Under the pieces are notes generated by a model that saw nothing but the letters and a program-made list of their open reading frames with translations, was not told the DNA's origin and searched no databases. A stretch of 64,000 nt of DNA from Microbacterium commune (lineage in GTDB: Bacteria; Actinomycetota; Actinomycetes; Actinomycetales; Microbacteriaceae). The number at the start of each line of letters is the position of its first letter. Position 1 is the stretch's first letter. Both the position numbers and the translations under genes were made by a program. Below, one piece after another: positions 54,248 to 62,496 of the stretch. The DNA lies in NCBI RefSeq assembly GCF_014836945.1, contig NZ_JACSPX010000001.1:1763313-1827312 (forward strand). Direction: 5' to 3'.

Positions 54248-54607
54248 ATGGCGAAAATCAAGAAGGGTGACCTGGTTCAGGTCATCAGCGGCCGCAAGCA
54301 GGACAAGGGCGGCGACCGCGGCAAGCAGGGCAAGGTCCTCGAGGTCCTCGTCGGGCAGAACCGCGTCGTCGTGGAGGGTGTCAACTTCGTCACCCGCCAC
54401 AGCCGTGTCGGCCAGACCCAGCGCGGCACCAAGACCGGTGGCATCGAGACCGTCGAGGCCCCGATCCACATCTCCAACGTCGCTCTCGTCGACCCCTCGA
54501 CCAAGAAGCCGACCCGCGTCGGCCACCGCGTCGAGGAGCAGGTCAAGGACGGCGTGAAGCGCACGGTCCGCGTGCGCTACGCGAAGAAGTCAGGTAAGGA
54601 CCTCTGA
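54248..54607 (+). CDS. rplX: 50S ribosomal protein L24
   Basis: 119 residues; assembly initiator near the tunnel exit. [24 protein letters not shown] motif and [20 protein letters not shown] are canonical. Shares one base with rplE (TGATG). Confidence 0.97.
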   Translation: MAKIKKGDLVQVISGRKQDKGGDRGKQGKVLEVLVGQNRVVVEGVNFVTRHSRVGQTQRGTKTGGIETVEAPIHISNVALVDPSTKKPTRVGHRVEEQVKDGVKRTVRVRYAKKSGKDL

Positions 54608-55197
54608 TGGCAACGGCAACTGCTGCTGAGACTGGCAAGACCCAGCCTCGCCTGAAGCAGAAGTACAACACCGAGATCAAGAAGGCTCTGCAGGAGCAGT
54701 TCGGCTACGCGAACGTCATGCAGATCCCCGGCCTGGTGAAGGTCGTCGTCAACACCGGTGTCGGTGAGGCGGCTCGTGACTCCAAGGTGATCGAGGGCGC
54801 CATCGACGACCTCACCAAGATCACCGGTCAGAAGCCGATCGTCACCAAGGCCCGCAAGTCCATCGCGCAGTTCAAGCTGCGCGAGGGCCAGGCCATCGGT
54901 GCGCACGTCACCCTCCGTGGCGACCGTGCGTGGGAGTTCGTCGACCGCCTCGTCAACCTGGCGCTGCCGCGCATCCGCGACTTCCGCGGTCTGTCGGCCG
55001 ACCAGTTCGACGGCAACGGCAACTACACCTTCGGTCTCCAGGAGCAGAGCGTGTTCCACGAGATCGACCAGGACAAGATCGACCGCGTCCGCGGCTTCGA
55101 CATCACCGTGGTCACGACGGCCAAGACGGACGACGAGGGTCGCGCACTCCTGCGCGCGCTCGGCTTCCCGTTCAAGGCCGCCGACGCCCCCGCCTGA
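54607..55197 (+). CDS. rplE: 50S ribosomal protein L5
   Basis: 196 residues; binds 5S rRNA and the P-site tRNA loop. [19 protein letters not shown] and [21 protein letters not shown] are canonical. A gap of 162 nt with a very strong hairpin follows, where many other actinobacteria have rpsN (type Z S14). Confidence 0.97.
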   Translation: MATATAAETGKTQPRLKQKYNTEIKKALQEQFGYANVMQIPGLVKVVVNTGVGEAARDSKVIEGAIDDLTKITGQKPIVTKARKSIAQFKLREGQAIGAHVTLRGDRAWEFVDRLVNLALPRIRDFRGLSADQFDGNGNYTFGLQEQSVFHEIDQDKIDRVRGFDITVVTTAKTDDEGRALLRALGFPFKAADAPA

Positions 55198-55215
55198 TCG
55201 AAGCGCCGCGCGCTT

Positions 55216-55261
55216 CGGGATGCGGGGAGGGATGCTGCACGGCATCCCTCCCCGCATCCCG
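55216..55261 (+). terminator. 20-bp perfect hairpin between rplE and rpsH
   Basis: CGGGATGCGGGGAGGGATGC at 55216-55235 pairs exactly with 55242-55261; loop TGCACG. It lies 18 nt after the rplE stop and is followed by TACAATTGAAG, not a T tract. It may end or weaken transcription of the upstream operon part or protect the mRNA end. Confidence 0.75.
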
Positions 55262-55329
55262 TACAATTGAAGATTGTGCGTCCGCTCGGGCGCGACTCTC
55301 ATCGAAGGCCGTCTGCCGTGTAACGGCAG
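55262..55329 (+). promoter_or_regulatory. possible promoter and leader hairpin of rpsH
   Basis: TACAAT at 55262-55267 is a near-consensus -10 directly after the hairpin; no good -35 exists. Within the following leader, CTGCCGT-GTA-ACGGCAG (55313-55329) is a perfect 7-bp hairpin, 31 nt before the S8 start. A separate spc promoter and S8-type control are possible. Confidence 0.45.
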
Positions 55330-55359
55330 CCGGAACCTCATGATCGAAGGAAACCAGAT

Positions 55360-55758
55360 ATGACGATGACAGACCCGGTCGCAGACATGCTGACCCGTCT
55401 GCGCAACGCGAACTCGGCCCACCACGACTCCGTGACCATGCCGTCGAGCAAGCTCAAGACGAACATCGCCGAGATCCTCCAGCAGGAGGGCTACATCGCC
55501 GGCTTCGAGGTCACCGACGCCCGCGTCGGCAGCAACCTCACCCTCTCGCTCAAGTACGGTCCCAACCGTGAGCGCTCCATCGCCGGCATCAAGCGCGTGT
55601 CGAAGCCCGGTCTGCGCGTCTACGCGAAGTCGACCGAGCTGCCCAAGGTCCTCGGCGGCCTGGGCGTTGCCATCCTGTCCACCTCCTCCGGTCTCCTCAC
55701 CGACCGTCAGGCTGAGCAGAAGGGCGTGGGCGGAGAAGTTCTCGCCTACGTGTGGTGA
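55360..55758 (+). CDS. rpsH: 30S ribosomal protein S8
   Basis: 132 residues; central-domain 16S binder and the classical regulator of the spc operon. [20 protein letters not shown] start and [21 protein letters not shown], then [12 protein letters not shown], are canonical. Ribosome-binding GAAGGAAACC upstream of ATG 55360. Confidence 0.97.
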   Translation: MTMTDPVADMLTRLRNANSAHHDSVTMPSSKLKTNIAEILQQEGYIAGFEVTDARVGSNLTLSLKYGPNRERSIAGIKRVSKPGLRVYAKSTELPKVLGGLGVAILSTSSGLLTDRQAEQKGVGGEVLAYVW

Positions 55759-55764
55759 TCTGAC

Positions 55765-56301
55765 ATGTCGCGAATCGGACGACTTCCCATCGACATCCCC
55801 TCCGGCGTGACCGTCTCGGTCGACGGCCGCGAGGTCGCAGTCAAGGGCCCCAAGGGCGAGCTGTCGCTCACCCTGGCCAACCCCATCGAGGTCACGGTCG
55901 AGGAGAACCAGGTTCTCGTCACCCGCCCGGACGACGAGCGCGAGTCGCGCTCGCTGCACGGTCTGACCCGTACCCTCATCAGCAACAACATCATCGGCGT
56001 CACCCAGGGCTACACCAAGGGTCTCGAGGTCGTCGGCACCGGTTACCGCGTGCAGCAGAAGGGCAACTCGATCGAGTTCGCTCTCGGCTTCTCGCACCCG
56101 GTCCTGGTCGACCCGCCCGCAGGCATCACCCTGACGGTCGAGGGCACCAACAAGGTGACCGTGAGTGGCATCGACAAGCAGGCTGTCGGCGAGGCCGCTG
56201 CCAACATCCGCAAGATCCGCAAGCCCGAGCCGTACAAGGGCAAGGGTGTGCGCTACGCCGGCGAGGTCGTGCGTCGCAAGGCCGGAAAGGCTGGTAAGTA
56301 A
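55765..56301 (+). CDS. rplF: 50S ribosomal protein L6
   Basis: 178 residues; near the factor-binding site. [17 protein letters not shown] start and [23 protein letters not shown] ending are canonical. Starts 6 nt after rpsH. Confidence 0.97.
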   Translation: MSRIGRLPIDIPSGVTVSVDGREVAVKGPKGELSLTLANPIEVTVEENQVLVTRPDDERESRSLHGLTRTLISNNIIGVTQGYTKGLEVVGTGYRVQQKGNSIEFALGFSHPVLVDPPAGITLTVEGTNKVTVSGIDKQAVGEAAANIRKIRKPEPYKGKGVRYAGEVVRRKAGKAGK

Positions 56302-56303
56302 CC

Positions 56304-56663
56304 ATGGCTGTCAAGTCCAAGTCCGCCGCCCGCGCGCGTCGCCACGCACGTCTTCGCAAGAAGATCGTCGGCTCCGACGTCCGCCCGCGTCTCGTCGTCA
56401 ACCGCTCCGCGCGCCACGTGTTCGTGCAGCTCGTCGACGACGCCAAGGGCCACACGGTGGCTTCCGCTTCCACGCTCGAGACCGAGCTGCGCTCCTTCGA
56501 CGGTGACAAGACCGCCAAGGCCCGCAAGGTCGGCGAGCTCGTCGCTGAGCGCGCGAAGGCCGCCGGCGTTTCCGAGGCAGTGTTCGACCGTGGCGGCAAC
56601 CGCTACGCCGGTCGTGTCGCAGCCATCGCCGAAGGCGCCCGTGAAGGGGGGCTGGCACTGTGA
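56304..56663 (+). CDS. rplR: 50S ribosomal protein L18
   Basis: 119 residues; binds 5S rRNA with L5. [21 protein letters not shown] and the ending [21 protein letters not shown] are canonical. Overlaps rpsE by 4 nt. Confidence 0.97.
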   Translation: MAVKSKSAARARRHARLRKKIVGSDVRPRLVVNRSARHVFVQLVDDAKGHTVASASTLETELRSFDGDKTAKARKVGELVAERAKAAGVSEAVFDRGGNRYAGRVAAIAEGAREGGLAL

Positions 56664-57343
56664 GTGACATCAAGGAGAACGAAGTGACCGAAACCGCTCC
56701 TGCCGAGGCTCAGGCCGAGCCGCAGCGTGAGCAGCGCGACAACCGCCGCGGCGGTCGCGACCGTGGCCAGAGCCGCGACCGCAACTCGCGCGACCGCGGG
56801 GACAACCAGTTCCTGGAGCGCGTCGTCACCATCAACCGCGTCTCGAAGGTCGTGAAGGGTGGTCGTCGCTTCAGCTTCACCGCTCTCGTGGTCGTCGGTG
56901 ACGGCAACGGTCTGGTCGGCGTCGGCTACGGCAAGGCCCGCGAGGTCCCCCTGGCGATCTCGAAGGGCGTCGAAGAGGCCAAGCGCAACTTCTTCCGCGT
57001 TCCGCGCGTCGGCTCGACCATCCCGCACCCCGTGCAGGGTGAGGCCGCCGCAGGTGTGGTGCTGCTTCGTCCGGCCGCTGCCGGTACGGGTGTCATCGCC
57101 GGCGGTCCGGTTCGCGCCGTGCTCGAGTGCGCGGGCATCCACGACGTCCTGTCGAAGTCGCTCGGCTCGTCGAACACGATCAACATCGTGCACGCCACGG
57201 TCGAGGCGCTCAAGGGCCTCGAGGAGCCGCGCGCCGTCGCCGCCCGTCGTGGTCTCGACTACGACGCCGTCGTGCCGGAGATCATCATCCGCAACGAGGC
57301 GAAGGCCGCTGCCGCCGCCGCAGCGCAGAAGGTAGGTGCCTGA
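56660..57343 (+). CDS. rpsE: 30S ribosomal protein S5
   Basis: 227 residues. An N-terminal extension of about 50 residues is rich in Arg, Gly and Asp ([17 protein letters not shown]), then the core begins with [21 protein letters not shown]. The spectinomycin loop VVKGGRR is unaltered. GTG start overlapping the rplR stop; one-base overlap with rpmD. Confidence 0.97.
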   Translation: MSDIKENEVTETAPAEAQAEPQREQRDNRRGGRDRGQSRDRNSRDRGDNQFLERVVTINRVSKVVKGGRRFSFTALVVVGDGNGLVGVGYGKAREVPLAISKGVEEAKRNFFRVPRVGSTIPHPVQGEAAAGVVLLRPAAAGTGVIAGGPVRAVLECAGIHDVLSKSLGSSNTINIVHATVEALKGLEEPRAVAARRGLDYDAVVPEIIIRNEAKAAAAAAAQKVGA

Positions 57344-57528
57344 TGGCTGAGCGCCTCAAGGTCACGCAGATCAAGTCCAAGGTGAGCGAGAAGCAGAACC
57401 AGCGCGACACGCTGCGTTCGCTCGGTCTCAAGCGGATCGGCGACTCGGTCGTTCGTCCCGACGACGCTCAGACCCGCGGCTACGTCCGCGCCGTCGCGCA
57501 CCTCGTCAAGGTTGAGGAGATCGACTAA
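57343..57528 (+). CDS. rpmD: 50S ribosomal protein L30
   Basis: 61 residues, the normal short form. [20 protein letters not shown] and [14 protein letters not shown] are canonical. Overlaps rpsE and rplO by one base each. Confidence 0.97.
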   Translation: MAERLKVTQIKSKVSEKQNQRDTLRSLGLKRIGDSVVRPDDAQTRGYVRAVAHLVKVEEID

Positions 57529-58109
57529 TGGCTGAGAAGAACGAAACCGTCGAGGCCGAGAAGGCCCCGAAGTCCGCCGCCAAGAAGCCGGCTGCCGCCA
57601 AGGCCGCTCCGGCCAAGGCTGCCGACAAGAAGGCTCCGGCCAAGAAGGATGCCGAGGCTCCGGCCGCGCGTCCGTCTGTCCTGAAGGTGCACCACCTGCG
57701 TCCGGTCCCCGGCGCTCACACCGCAAAGACCCGTGTCGGTCGCGGTGAGGGCTCGAAGGGCAAGACGGCCGGTCGTGGAACCAAGGGCACCAAAGCGCGC
57801 AACACCGTGCGCGCCGGCTTCGAGGGTGGGCAGATGCCGCTGCACATGCGCACCCCGAAGCTGCGCGGGTTCAAGAACCCGTTCCGCGTCGAGTACCAGG
57901 TCGTGAACCTGGCCAAGCTCGCGGAGCTGTACCCGCAGGGTGGCGATGTCACCGTCAGCGACCTGGTCGCCAAGGGTGCCGTGCGCAAGAACGAGAAGGT
58001 CAAGGTCCTCGGCGACGGCGACATCTCGGTCAAGCTGACCGTGTCGGTCGACAAGGTCTCCGGCAGCGCCGAGCAGAAGATCGTCGCCGCCGGCGGTTCG
58101 GTCAACTGA
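57528..58109 (+). CDS. rplO: 50S ribosomal protein L15 with Lys/Ala-rich N-terminal extension
   Basis: 193 residues against about 145 usually. The extra 48 residues ([20 protein letters not shown] onward) are a histone-like Lys/Ala/Pro tail; the L15 core starts near 50 with [22 protein letters not shown]. The start overlaps the rpmD stop and no later ATG precedes the core, so the tail is genuine. A terminator-like hairpin follows. Confidence 0.96.
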   Translation: MAEKNETVEAEKAPKSAAKKPAAAKAAPAKAADKKAPAKKDAEAPAARPSVLKVHHLRPVPGAHTAKTRVGRGEGSKGKTAGRGTKGTKARNTVRAGFEGGQMPLHMRTPKLRGFKNPFRVEYQVVNLAKLAELYPQGGDVTVSDLVAKGAVRKNEKVKVLGDGDISVKLTVSVDKVSGSAEQKIVAAGGSVN

Positions 58110-58129
58110 TCAGGCTGCAGTGAACGCTG

Positions 58130-58161
58130 GGAGGGGTCGGAGATTATCCGGCCCCTCCTTT
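58130..58161 (+). terminator. terminator between rplO and secY
   Basis: GGAGGGGTCGGA and TCCGGCCCCTCC form a 12-bp stem (one G-T pair) with loop GATTA, followed by TTT. The best intrinsic terminator by sequence in the ribosomal block. It separates the spc ribosomal genes from secY-adk-map. Confidence 0.7.
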
Positions 58162-58222
58162 GCGTTACCCTGGACTTTCGGCCGTCCTTCCACGTTCGGC
58201 AATCCCTTCAGGAGGAACGCCC

Positions 58223-59545
58223 TTGTTTAGCGCCATCGCGCGAATCTTCCGCACGCCTGACCTGCGGCAGAAGATCCTTTTCACCATCGGCATCATTGCT
58301 CTGTACCGTCTGGGCTCGAACGTGCCGGCTCCTTTCGTGAACTTCCCGAACGTCGAGCAGTGCCTCGCGGCCAACGCCGGCACCGACGGACTGCTCGGAC
58401 TGGTCAACCTCTTCTCCGGCGGTGCGCTGCTGCAGCTGTCGATCTTCGCCCTCGGCGTGATGCCCTACATCACCGCGACGATCATCACGCAGCTGCTGCG
58501 CGTCGTCATCCCGCACTTCGAGACCCTCCACCAGGAGGGCCAGGCGGGCCAGAGCAAGCTCACCCAGTACACCCGCTACCTCACGATCGCGCTCGCACTG
58601 CTGCAGTCGGCGACCGTGGTGACCGTGGCGCGCAGCGGGCAGCTGTTCGGTCAGACCGACGTCGCAGCCTGCAACAATCTGCTGACCAACGACGTGTGGT
58701 GGGCGCAGGCGCTCATCATCATCGCGATGACCGCGGGAACCGGTCTGATCATGTGGATGGCCGAGCTCGTCACCGAGCGCGGCATCGGCAACGGCATGTC
58801 GCTGCTCATCTTCACCTCCATCGCCGCCACCTTCCCGTCGTCGATGTGGGCGATCTGGGAGGCGAAGGGCTTCGAGACGTTCCTGCTGGTGATGATCATC
58901 GGCATCGTCGTGATGTCGCTGATCGTGTACGTCGAGCAGTCGCAGCGCCGCGTGCCCGTGCAGTACGCCAAGCGCATGGTCGGCCGCCGCACCTACGGGG
59001 GCACGAACACGTACATCCCGATCAAGGTCAACATGGCGGGTGTGATCCCGATCATCTTCGCCTCGTCGCTGCTGTACGTGCCGATGCTCGTCGCGCAGTT
59101 CAACACCCCTGCCGACGGCAGCGAGCCGCCCGCGTGGGTGGCGTGGATCCTGGCGAACATGGCATCCGGCGACCAGCCGCTGTACATGGCCGCGTACTTC
59201 CTGCTGATCATCGGCTTCACGTACTTCTACGTCGCGATCACGTTCAACCCGGTCGAGGTCGCCGACAACATGAAGAAGTACGGCGGGTTCATCCCCGGCA
59301 TCCGCGCCGGGCGTCCGACCGCGGAGTACCTCGACTACGTCATCACCCGCATCACGTTCCCCGGTTCGCTCTACCTGGGCCTCGTCGCGCTGATTCCGCT
59401 GATCGCGCTGGCGACGGTGCAGGCCAACCAGAACTTCCCGTTCGGTGGCGCCTCGATCCTCATCATCGTGGGTGTCGGCCTCGAGACGGTGAAGCAGATC
59501 GACGCGCAGCTGCAGCAGCGCCACTACGAAGGGCTCCTCCGATGA
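58223..59545 (+). CDS. secY: protein translocase subunit SecY
   Basis: 440 residues, ten transmembrane helices, central channel of the Sec system. GVMPYITATIITQLL, GQAGQSKLTQYTRYLT and NPVEVADNMKKYGGFIPGIRAG are family signatures. The start is TTG 58223: a perfect AGGAGG lies 7 nt upstream and family homology begins with FSAIARIFRTPDLRQKI right after it; the upstream in-frame ATG has no ribosome-binding site. It overlaps adk by 4 nt. Confidence 0.97.
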   Translation: MFSAIARIFRTPDLRQKILFTIGIIALYRLGSNVPAPFVNFPNVEQCLAANAGTDGLLGLVNLFSGGALLQLSIFALGVMPYITATIITQLLRVVIPHFETLHQEGQAGQSKLTQYTRYLTIALALLQSATVVTVARSGQLFGQTDVAACNNLLTNDVWWAQALIIIAMTAGTGLIMWMAELVTERGIGNGMSLLIFTSIAATFPSSMWAIWEAKGFETFLLVMIIGIVVMSLIVYVEQSQRRVPVQYAKRMVGRRTYGGTNTYIPIKVNMAGVIPIIFASSLLYVPMLVAQFNTPADGSEPPAWVAWILANMASGDQPLYMAAYFLLIIGFTYFYVAITFNPVEVADNMKKYGGFIPGIRAGRPTAEYLDYVITRITFPGSLYLGLVALIPLIALATVQANQNFPFGGASILIIVGVGLETVKQIDAQLQQRHYEGLLR

Positions 59546-60162
59546 CACTTCGACAGGCTCAGGACGACCTCGCTTCCGCTCGTCTTCTGATCGTCGGCCC
59601 GCAGGGCTCCGGCAAGGGCACCCAGGGCATCCGCGTCGCCGAGGCGCTGAACATCCCCGTCGTGTCGACCGGCGACATCTTCCGCGCCAACATCAAGGAG
59701 GGCACCGAGCTGGGGCAGAAGGTCACCGCGATCCTCGACGCCGGCGACCTGGTGCCCGACGAGCTGACCAGCGAGATCGTCCGCGACCGCCTGTCGCAGG
59801 ACGACGCGCAGGGCGGCTTCCTGCTCGACGGCTACCCCCGCAACACCGCGCAGGTGCATCACCTCGACGCGTTCCTCGGCGAGCACGACGCGTCGCTCGA
59901 CGCGGTCATCCTGCTCGACGTGCCCCGCGCGGAGAGCATCGCGCGCCTCAGCCTGCGTGCTGTGGAGCAGGGCCGCTCCGATGACACGGATGAGGCCATC
60001 GCGCACCGTCTCGACATCTACGAGCACGAGACCGCTCCGATCATCTCGGTGTACGAGGAGCGCGGCATCGTCGATCGCATCGACGGCGTCGGCTCCCTCG
60101 ACGAGATCACGGCGCGCATCTCGGCTGCCCTCGCCGCGCGCGGCATCGCGCAGCTGGTCTGA
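59542..60162 (+). CDS. adk: adenylate kinase (short, LID-less form)
   Basis: 206 residues; interconverts AMP, ADP and ATP. P-loop LLIVGPQGSGKGTQ at about 15-28, STGDIFRANI, and GGFLLDGYPRN (AMP site). After RLSLRAVEQGRSDD the zinc/LID insert is missing, the short type usual in actinobacteria. The first 13 residues (MTLRQAQDDLASA) precede the strand where most adenylate kinases start and are encoded partly by a sequence that matches a widespread dispersed repeat. ATGA overlap with secY. Confidence 0.96.
   Translation: MTLRQAQDDLASARLLIVGPQGSGKGTQGIRVAEALNIPVVSTGDIFRANIKEGTELGQKVTAILDAGDLVPDELTSEIVRDRLSQDDAQGGFLLDGYPRNTAQVHHLDAFLGEHDASLDAVILLDVPRAESIARLSLRAVEQGRSDDTDEAIAHRLDIYEHETAPIISVYEERGIVDRIDGVGSLDEITARISAALAARGIAQLV
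59548..59563 (+). repeat. copy of a CTTCGACAGGCTCAGG-type dispersed motif in the adk 5' end
   Basis: I recognise this 16-mer as the core of a short repeat found at many intergenic sites in actinobacterial and other genomes. This is the only copy seen in the window and it is inside a coding start. Chance occurrence is possible. Confidence 0.45.
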
Positions 60163-60169
60163 CCTGTCG

Positions 60170-61018
60170 ATGTTCCGCAAGTCGATCTACAAGACGCCCG
60201 CCCAGCTGCGCTCGATGCTCGAGCCGGGGCTGATCACCGCCGCGGCTCTCGACGCGATCCGTCCGCTGGTGCGGGCGGGGGTGACGACCGCGGAGCTGGA
60301 TGCCGTGGCCGAGCGCACCATCCTCGATCGCGGTGCGGAATCGAACTTCCAGCTCGTGCGCGGGTATCGCCACACGACGTGCATCTCGGTCAACGAGCAG
60401 GTCGTGCACGGCATCCCTGGTGACCGGGTGCTCGAGCCGGGCGACATCGTCTCGATCGACTGCGGCGCCCAGTTCAAGGGCTGGAACGGCGACAGCGCGG
60501 TGACCTTCGTGGTTCCCGATGCGTCCCGGCCGGAGCTCGTGGCGCGCCGGGAGGAGCTCTCCCGGGTCACCGAGGGGTCGATGTGGGCGGGCATCGCCGC
60601 CATGGCATCCGCATCCCATCTCGGCGACCTCGGAGCGGCCATCCAGGACTACATCGAGGCGCAGGGACCCTCAGAGGTGTCGGGGGAGACCTACGGCATC
60701 CTGCGCGAGTACGTCGGGCACGGCATCGGGCGCAAGATGCACGAGGCGCCCAGCGTGTTCAACTACCGCACTCCCGATGCCGGGGCCGAGATCCGCCCCG
60801 GGCTCGTGCTCGCCATCGAGCCGATGGTCACGGCCGGGGGAGAGGCGACGTTCATCGAGGACGACGACTGGACGGTCTCGACGATCGACGGCTCCGACGG
60901 ATCGCACTGGGAGCACAGCGTGGCTCGTCACGAGGGCGGCATCTGGGTGCTCACCGCGCCCGACGGCGGCGCCGCCGGCCTCGCGCCCTTCGGCGTGACC
61001 CCCGTCCCCATCCCGTAG
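60170..61018 (+). CDS. map: type I methionine aminopeptidase
   Basis: 282 residues; removes the start Met. Metal ligands are seen in SIDCGAQFKGWNGDSAV (two Asp), EYVGHGIGRKMHE (His), LAIEPMVT (Glu) and HWEHSVARHEGG (Glu). No N-terminal SH3 tail, as in the class Ia enzymes. ATG 60170 is 8 nt after adk; the frame is open further but inside adk. In many actinobacteria infA follows directly; here two genes lie between. Confidence 0.96.
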   Translation: MFRKSIYKTPAQLRSMLEPGLITAAALDAIRPLVRAGVTTAELDAVAERTILDRGAESNFQLVRGYRHTTCISVNEQVVHGIPGDRVLEPGDIVSIDCGAQFKGWNGDSAVTFVVPDASRPELVARREELSRVTEGSMWAGIAAMASASHLGDLGAAIQDYIEAQGPSEVSGETYGILREYVGHGIGRKMHEAPSVFNYRTPDAGAEIRPGLVLAIEPMVTAGGEATFIEDDDWTVSTIDGSDGSHWEHSVARHEGGIWVLTAPDGGAAGLAPFGVTPVPIP

Positions 61019-61070
61019 CCCCCGAACCCTGTCGGCTCGGGGCCCGGCTTCGCGTCGCCGACTGGGCTGA

Positions 61071-61156
61071 GAAACCACTTCTCGCGTGGGAAACCACATC
61101 CAGCGTGGGAAACCACCTCTCAAGTGGTTTCTCGCGCTCGATATGGTTTCTCGCGC
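61071..61156 (+). repeat. left 19-bp repeat array flanking the AbiEi-like gene
   Basis: Three direct 19-bp units begin with GAAACCAC at 61071, 61090 and 61109; the next units, at 61128 and 61147, are in inverted orientation (TTTCTCGCGC preceded by TGG). The centre forms a hairpin GAAACCAC-CTCTCAA-GTGGTTTC (61109-61131). The period is exact although the unit bases vary. The array supplies the last codons and the stop of the gene at 61120. Confidence 0.9.
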
Positions 61157-62115
61157 GGCCGGGATTTGAGGCTGGCCAGCTTCGCCGTCTTGCGCGGATG
61201 CTTGAGAGGCACACCAGCCGCACGCAGCGCCGTGACGAGCGGCGTGATCTTCCAGACATCGCTCAGGTCCCAACGCGCGAAGGCATGTCCATGTCGCCGC
61301 AGCCTGTCCTCTCTGCGCTTCTCGTTTCGCAGGTGCTGCTCCGCCTTCCTCGGGTCGTCGAAGTCATACTTCCCCCACCCGTCCGCTTCACCTATGGCGC
61401 CCACCGAGGGGAACAGGAAGTCGACGCGGTCATCTTCGCCCTCATAGTGGAACTCCCGCTGCAGCTCCGGATGCTCGAAACCGCACCAGCCGATGACAGC
61501 TCGGCTCACGCTCTCCGCCGGAGACTCCGCACGATCATCGGCGTGGTCGAGTACCCAGTTCATCCGACCGCGGCCGCGCCGGTTCCGTTGTGACAGCCCG
61601 AGATCCCGCATCCCCCTGACGCTGGTGAACCCCTGCTGCTTGGGCGAGATGGCCGCGTCGGCGACCGCGAGCCCCTGCGCGAGGGGGAGCACGCGCATCA
61701 GGTCTATGGCGGTGTCGACTGGAGAGGTGGTCAGCACGCCGCGGACGTCGCCGACCGCACGCGGGTCTGCGCCGGTGTGCACCGCGACGTTGCCGAAGCG
61801 CCGGGACGCCGAGCGGTCCGCGTCGTAGACGTGGATGTCTTTGGGTTCGTTGAAGTAGGGCAGCCCGAGCAGCACGGCGGCGGACTCGAGGCAGAGGACG
61901 GCGTCGGGATGCTTGCGGACGAACGCGTGGACCCGGACGGCGTATCGCTGCCAACCGGGAAGCTTCTCGTACGCCGCGCGTGCGACGTAGATCCCGGCGC
62001 GCACGCGTGCGTACTGTCGCACGCCGAGGCCGATGCCGAGCATCCGCGCCTCCGACGCCGTCAGAAGAGCGAGTGGCGACTGATTGATCGCTCGGTGGTC
62101 GAGGGTGATGGTCAT
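61120..62115 (-). CDS. AbiEi-like antitoxin/DUF559-like nuclease-fold protein
   Basis: 331 residues. The N-terminal part (about 1-45, ALLTASEARMLGIGL then ARVRAGIYV) resembles the winged helix of AbiEi-type antitoxins; 60-170 matches the middle domain of these proteins (LCLESAAVLLGLP, TTSPVDTAIDLMR). The C-terminus resembles a Vsr/DUF559 PD-(D/E)xK fold: ESPAESVSRAVI, Asp232 in RVDFLF, Glu243 and Asp245 in GEADGWGKY, and NEKRREDRLRRHGHAFARW. No AbiEii toxin is adjacent. Start ATG 62115 is chosen at the domain edge. The C-terminal KPYRARETT is read from the repeat array. Solo proteins of this type are very common in Microbacterium; their role is unknown. Confidence 0.85.
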   Translation of the reverse strand: MTITLDHRAINQSPLALLTASEARMLGIGLGVRQYARVRAGIYVARAAYEKLPGWQRYAVRVHAFVRKHPDAVLCLESAAVLLGLPYFNEPKDIHVYDADRSASRRFGNVAVHTGADPRAVGDVRGVLTTSPVDTAIDLMRVLPLAQGLAVADAAISPKQQGFTSVRGMRDLGLSQRNRRGRGRMNWVLDHADDRAESPAESVSRAVIGWCGFEHPELQREFHYEGEDDRVDFLFPSVGAIGEADGWGKYDFDDPRKAEQHLRNEKRREDRLRRHGHAFARWDLSDVWKITPLVTALRAAGVPLKHPRKTAKLASLKSRPREKPYRARETT

Positions 62116-62221
62116 ACGACTCGAGGATGCCTGGTTGGCTCTGGCCGCGCAGACGAATCCGGCGATCTGTGGAGCATTCGGACGGAAGCGCTGGCTGTGC
62201 AGGGTGAGTGCGGCCGAAGCA

Positions 62222-62319
62222 GAAACCCCTTCGTGCGTGAGAAACCTCTTCCTGCGTGAGAACCCACCGCTGCGCTGGTTTCTCATGCGGAATCTGGTTT
62301 CTCGCGCTGGATCTGGTTT
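62222..62319 (+). repeat. right 19-bp repeat array flanking the AbiEi-like gene
   Basis: Three direct 19-bp units start with GAAACC or GAACCC at 62222, 62241 and 62260; inverted units start TTTCTC at 62279 and 62298 and TTTATG at 62317. The centre is a hairpin TGAGAACCCA (62257) with TGGTTTCTCA (62276), one mismatch. Period and layout equal those of the left array, 1.15 kb away. Confidence 0.9.
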
Positions 62320-62320
62320 A

Positions 62321-62366
62321 TGGGGCAGGGGAGGCGGCGGAGGAGGGGGAGGCGGAGGGGGGCGGC
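62321..62366 (+). other. G-rich tract, possible G-quadruplex
   Basis: Strand-biased purine tract with runs GGGG, GGGG, GGGGG and GGGGGG joined by GGCGG pieces, directly after the right array and about 130 nt before the DsbA-like gene. No gene is seen in the stretch 62116-62496 apart from this and the array. Confidence 0.6.
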
Positions 62367-62496
62367 CACCGGCAGGCGGCTCGCCGAAAGGAAGGGCGGA
62401 AGGCCGAAGGGCCCGCCGCCCGGGGGCTCACATGGCAGGCATAGCGTGCGCGGGGGAGAATGGACGCGACAATTTTGTGCTGAAGATCGGACTGTC

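Noticed and set aside
58160..58222. SecY start at the upstream ATG 58160
   Set aside because: It lies at the base of the rplO terminator, has no ribosome-binding site, and adds residues absent from SecY; TTG 58223 has AGGAGG at the right distance.
61071..61156. CRISPR array
   Set aside because: Units are 19 bp with no separate spacers, they diverge from one another and they reverse orientation at the centre; no cas gene is present.
61120..62115. Complete AbiEi/AbiEii toxin-antitoxin pair
   Set aside because: Neighbouring genes are map and a DsbA-like protein; no nucleotidyltransferase toxin gene is present on either side.
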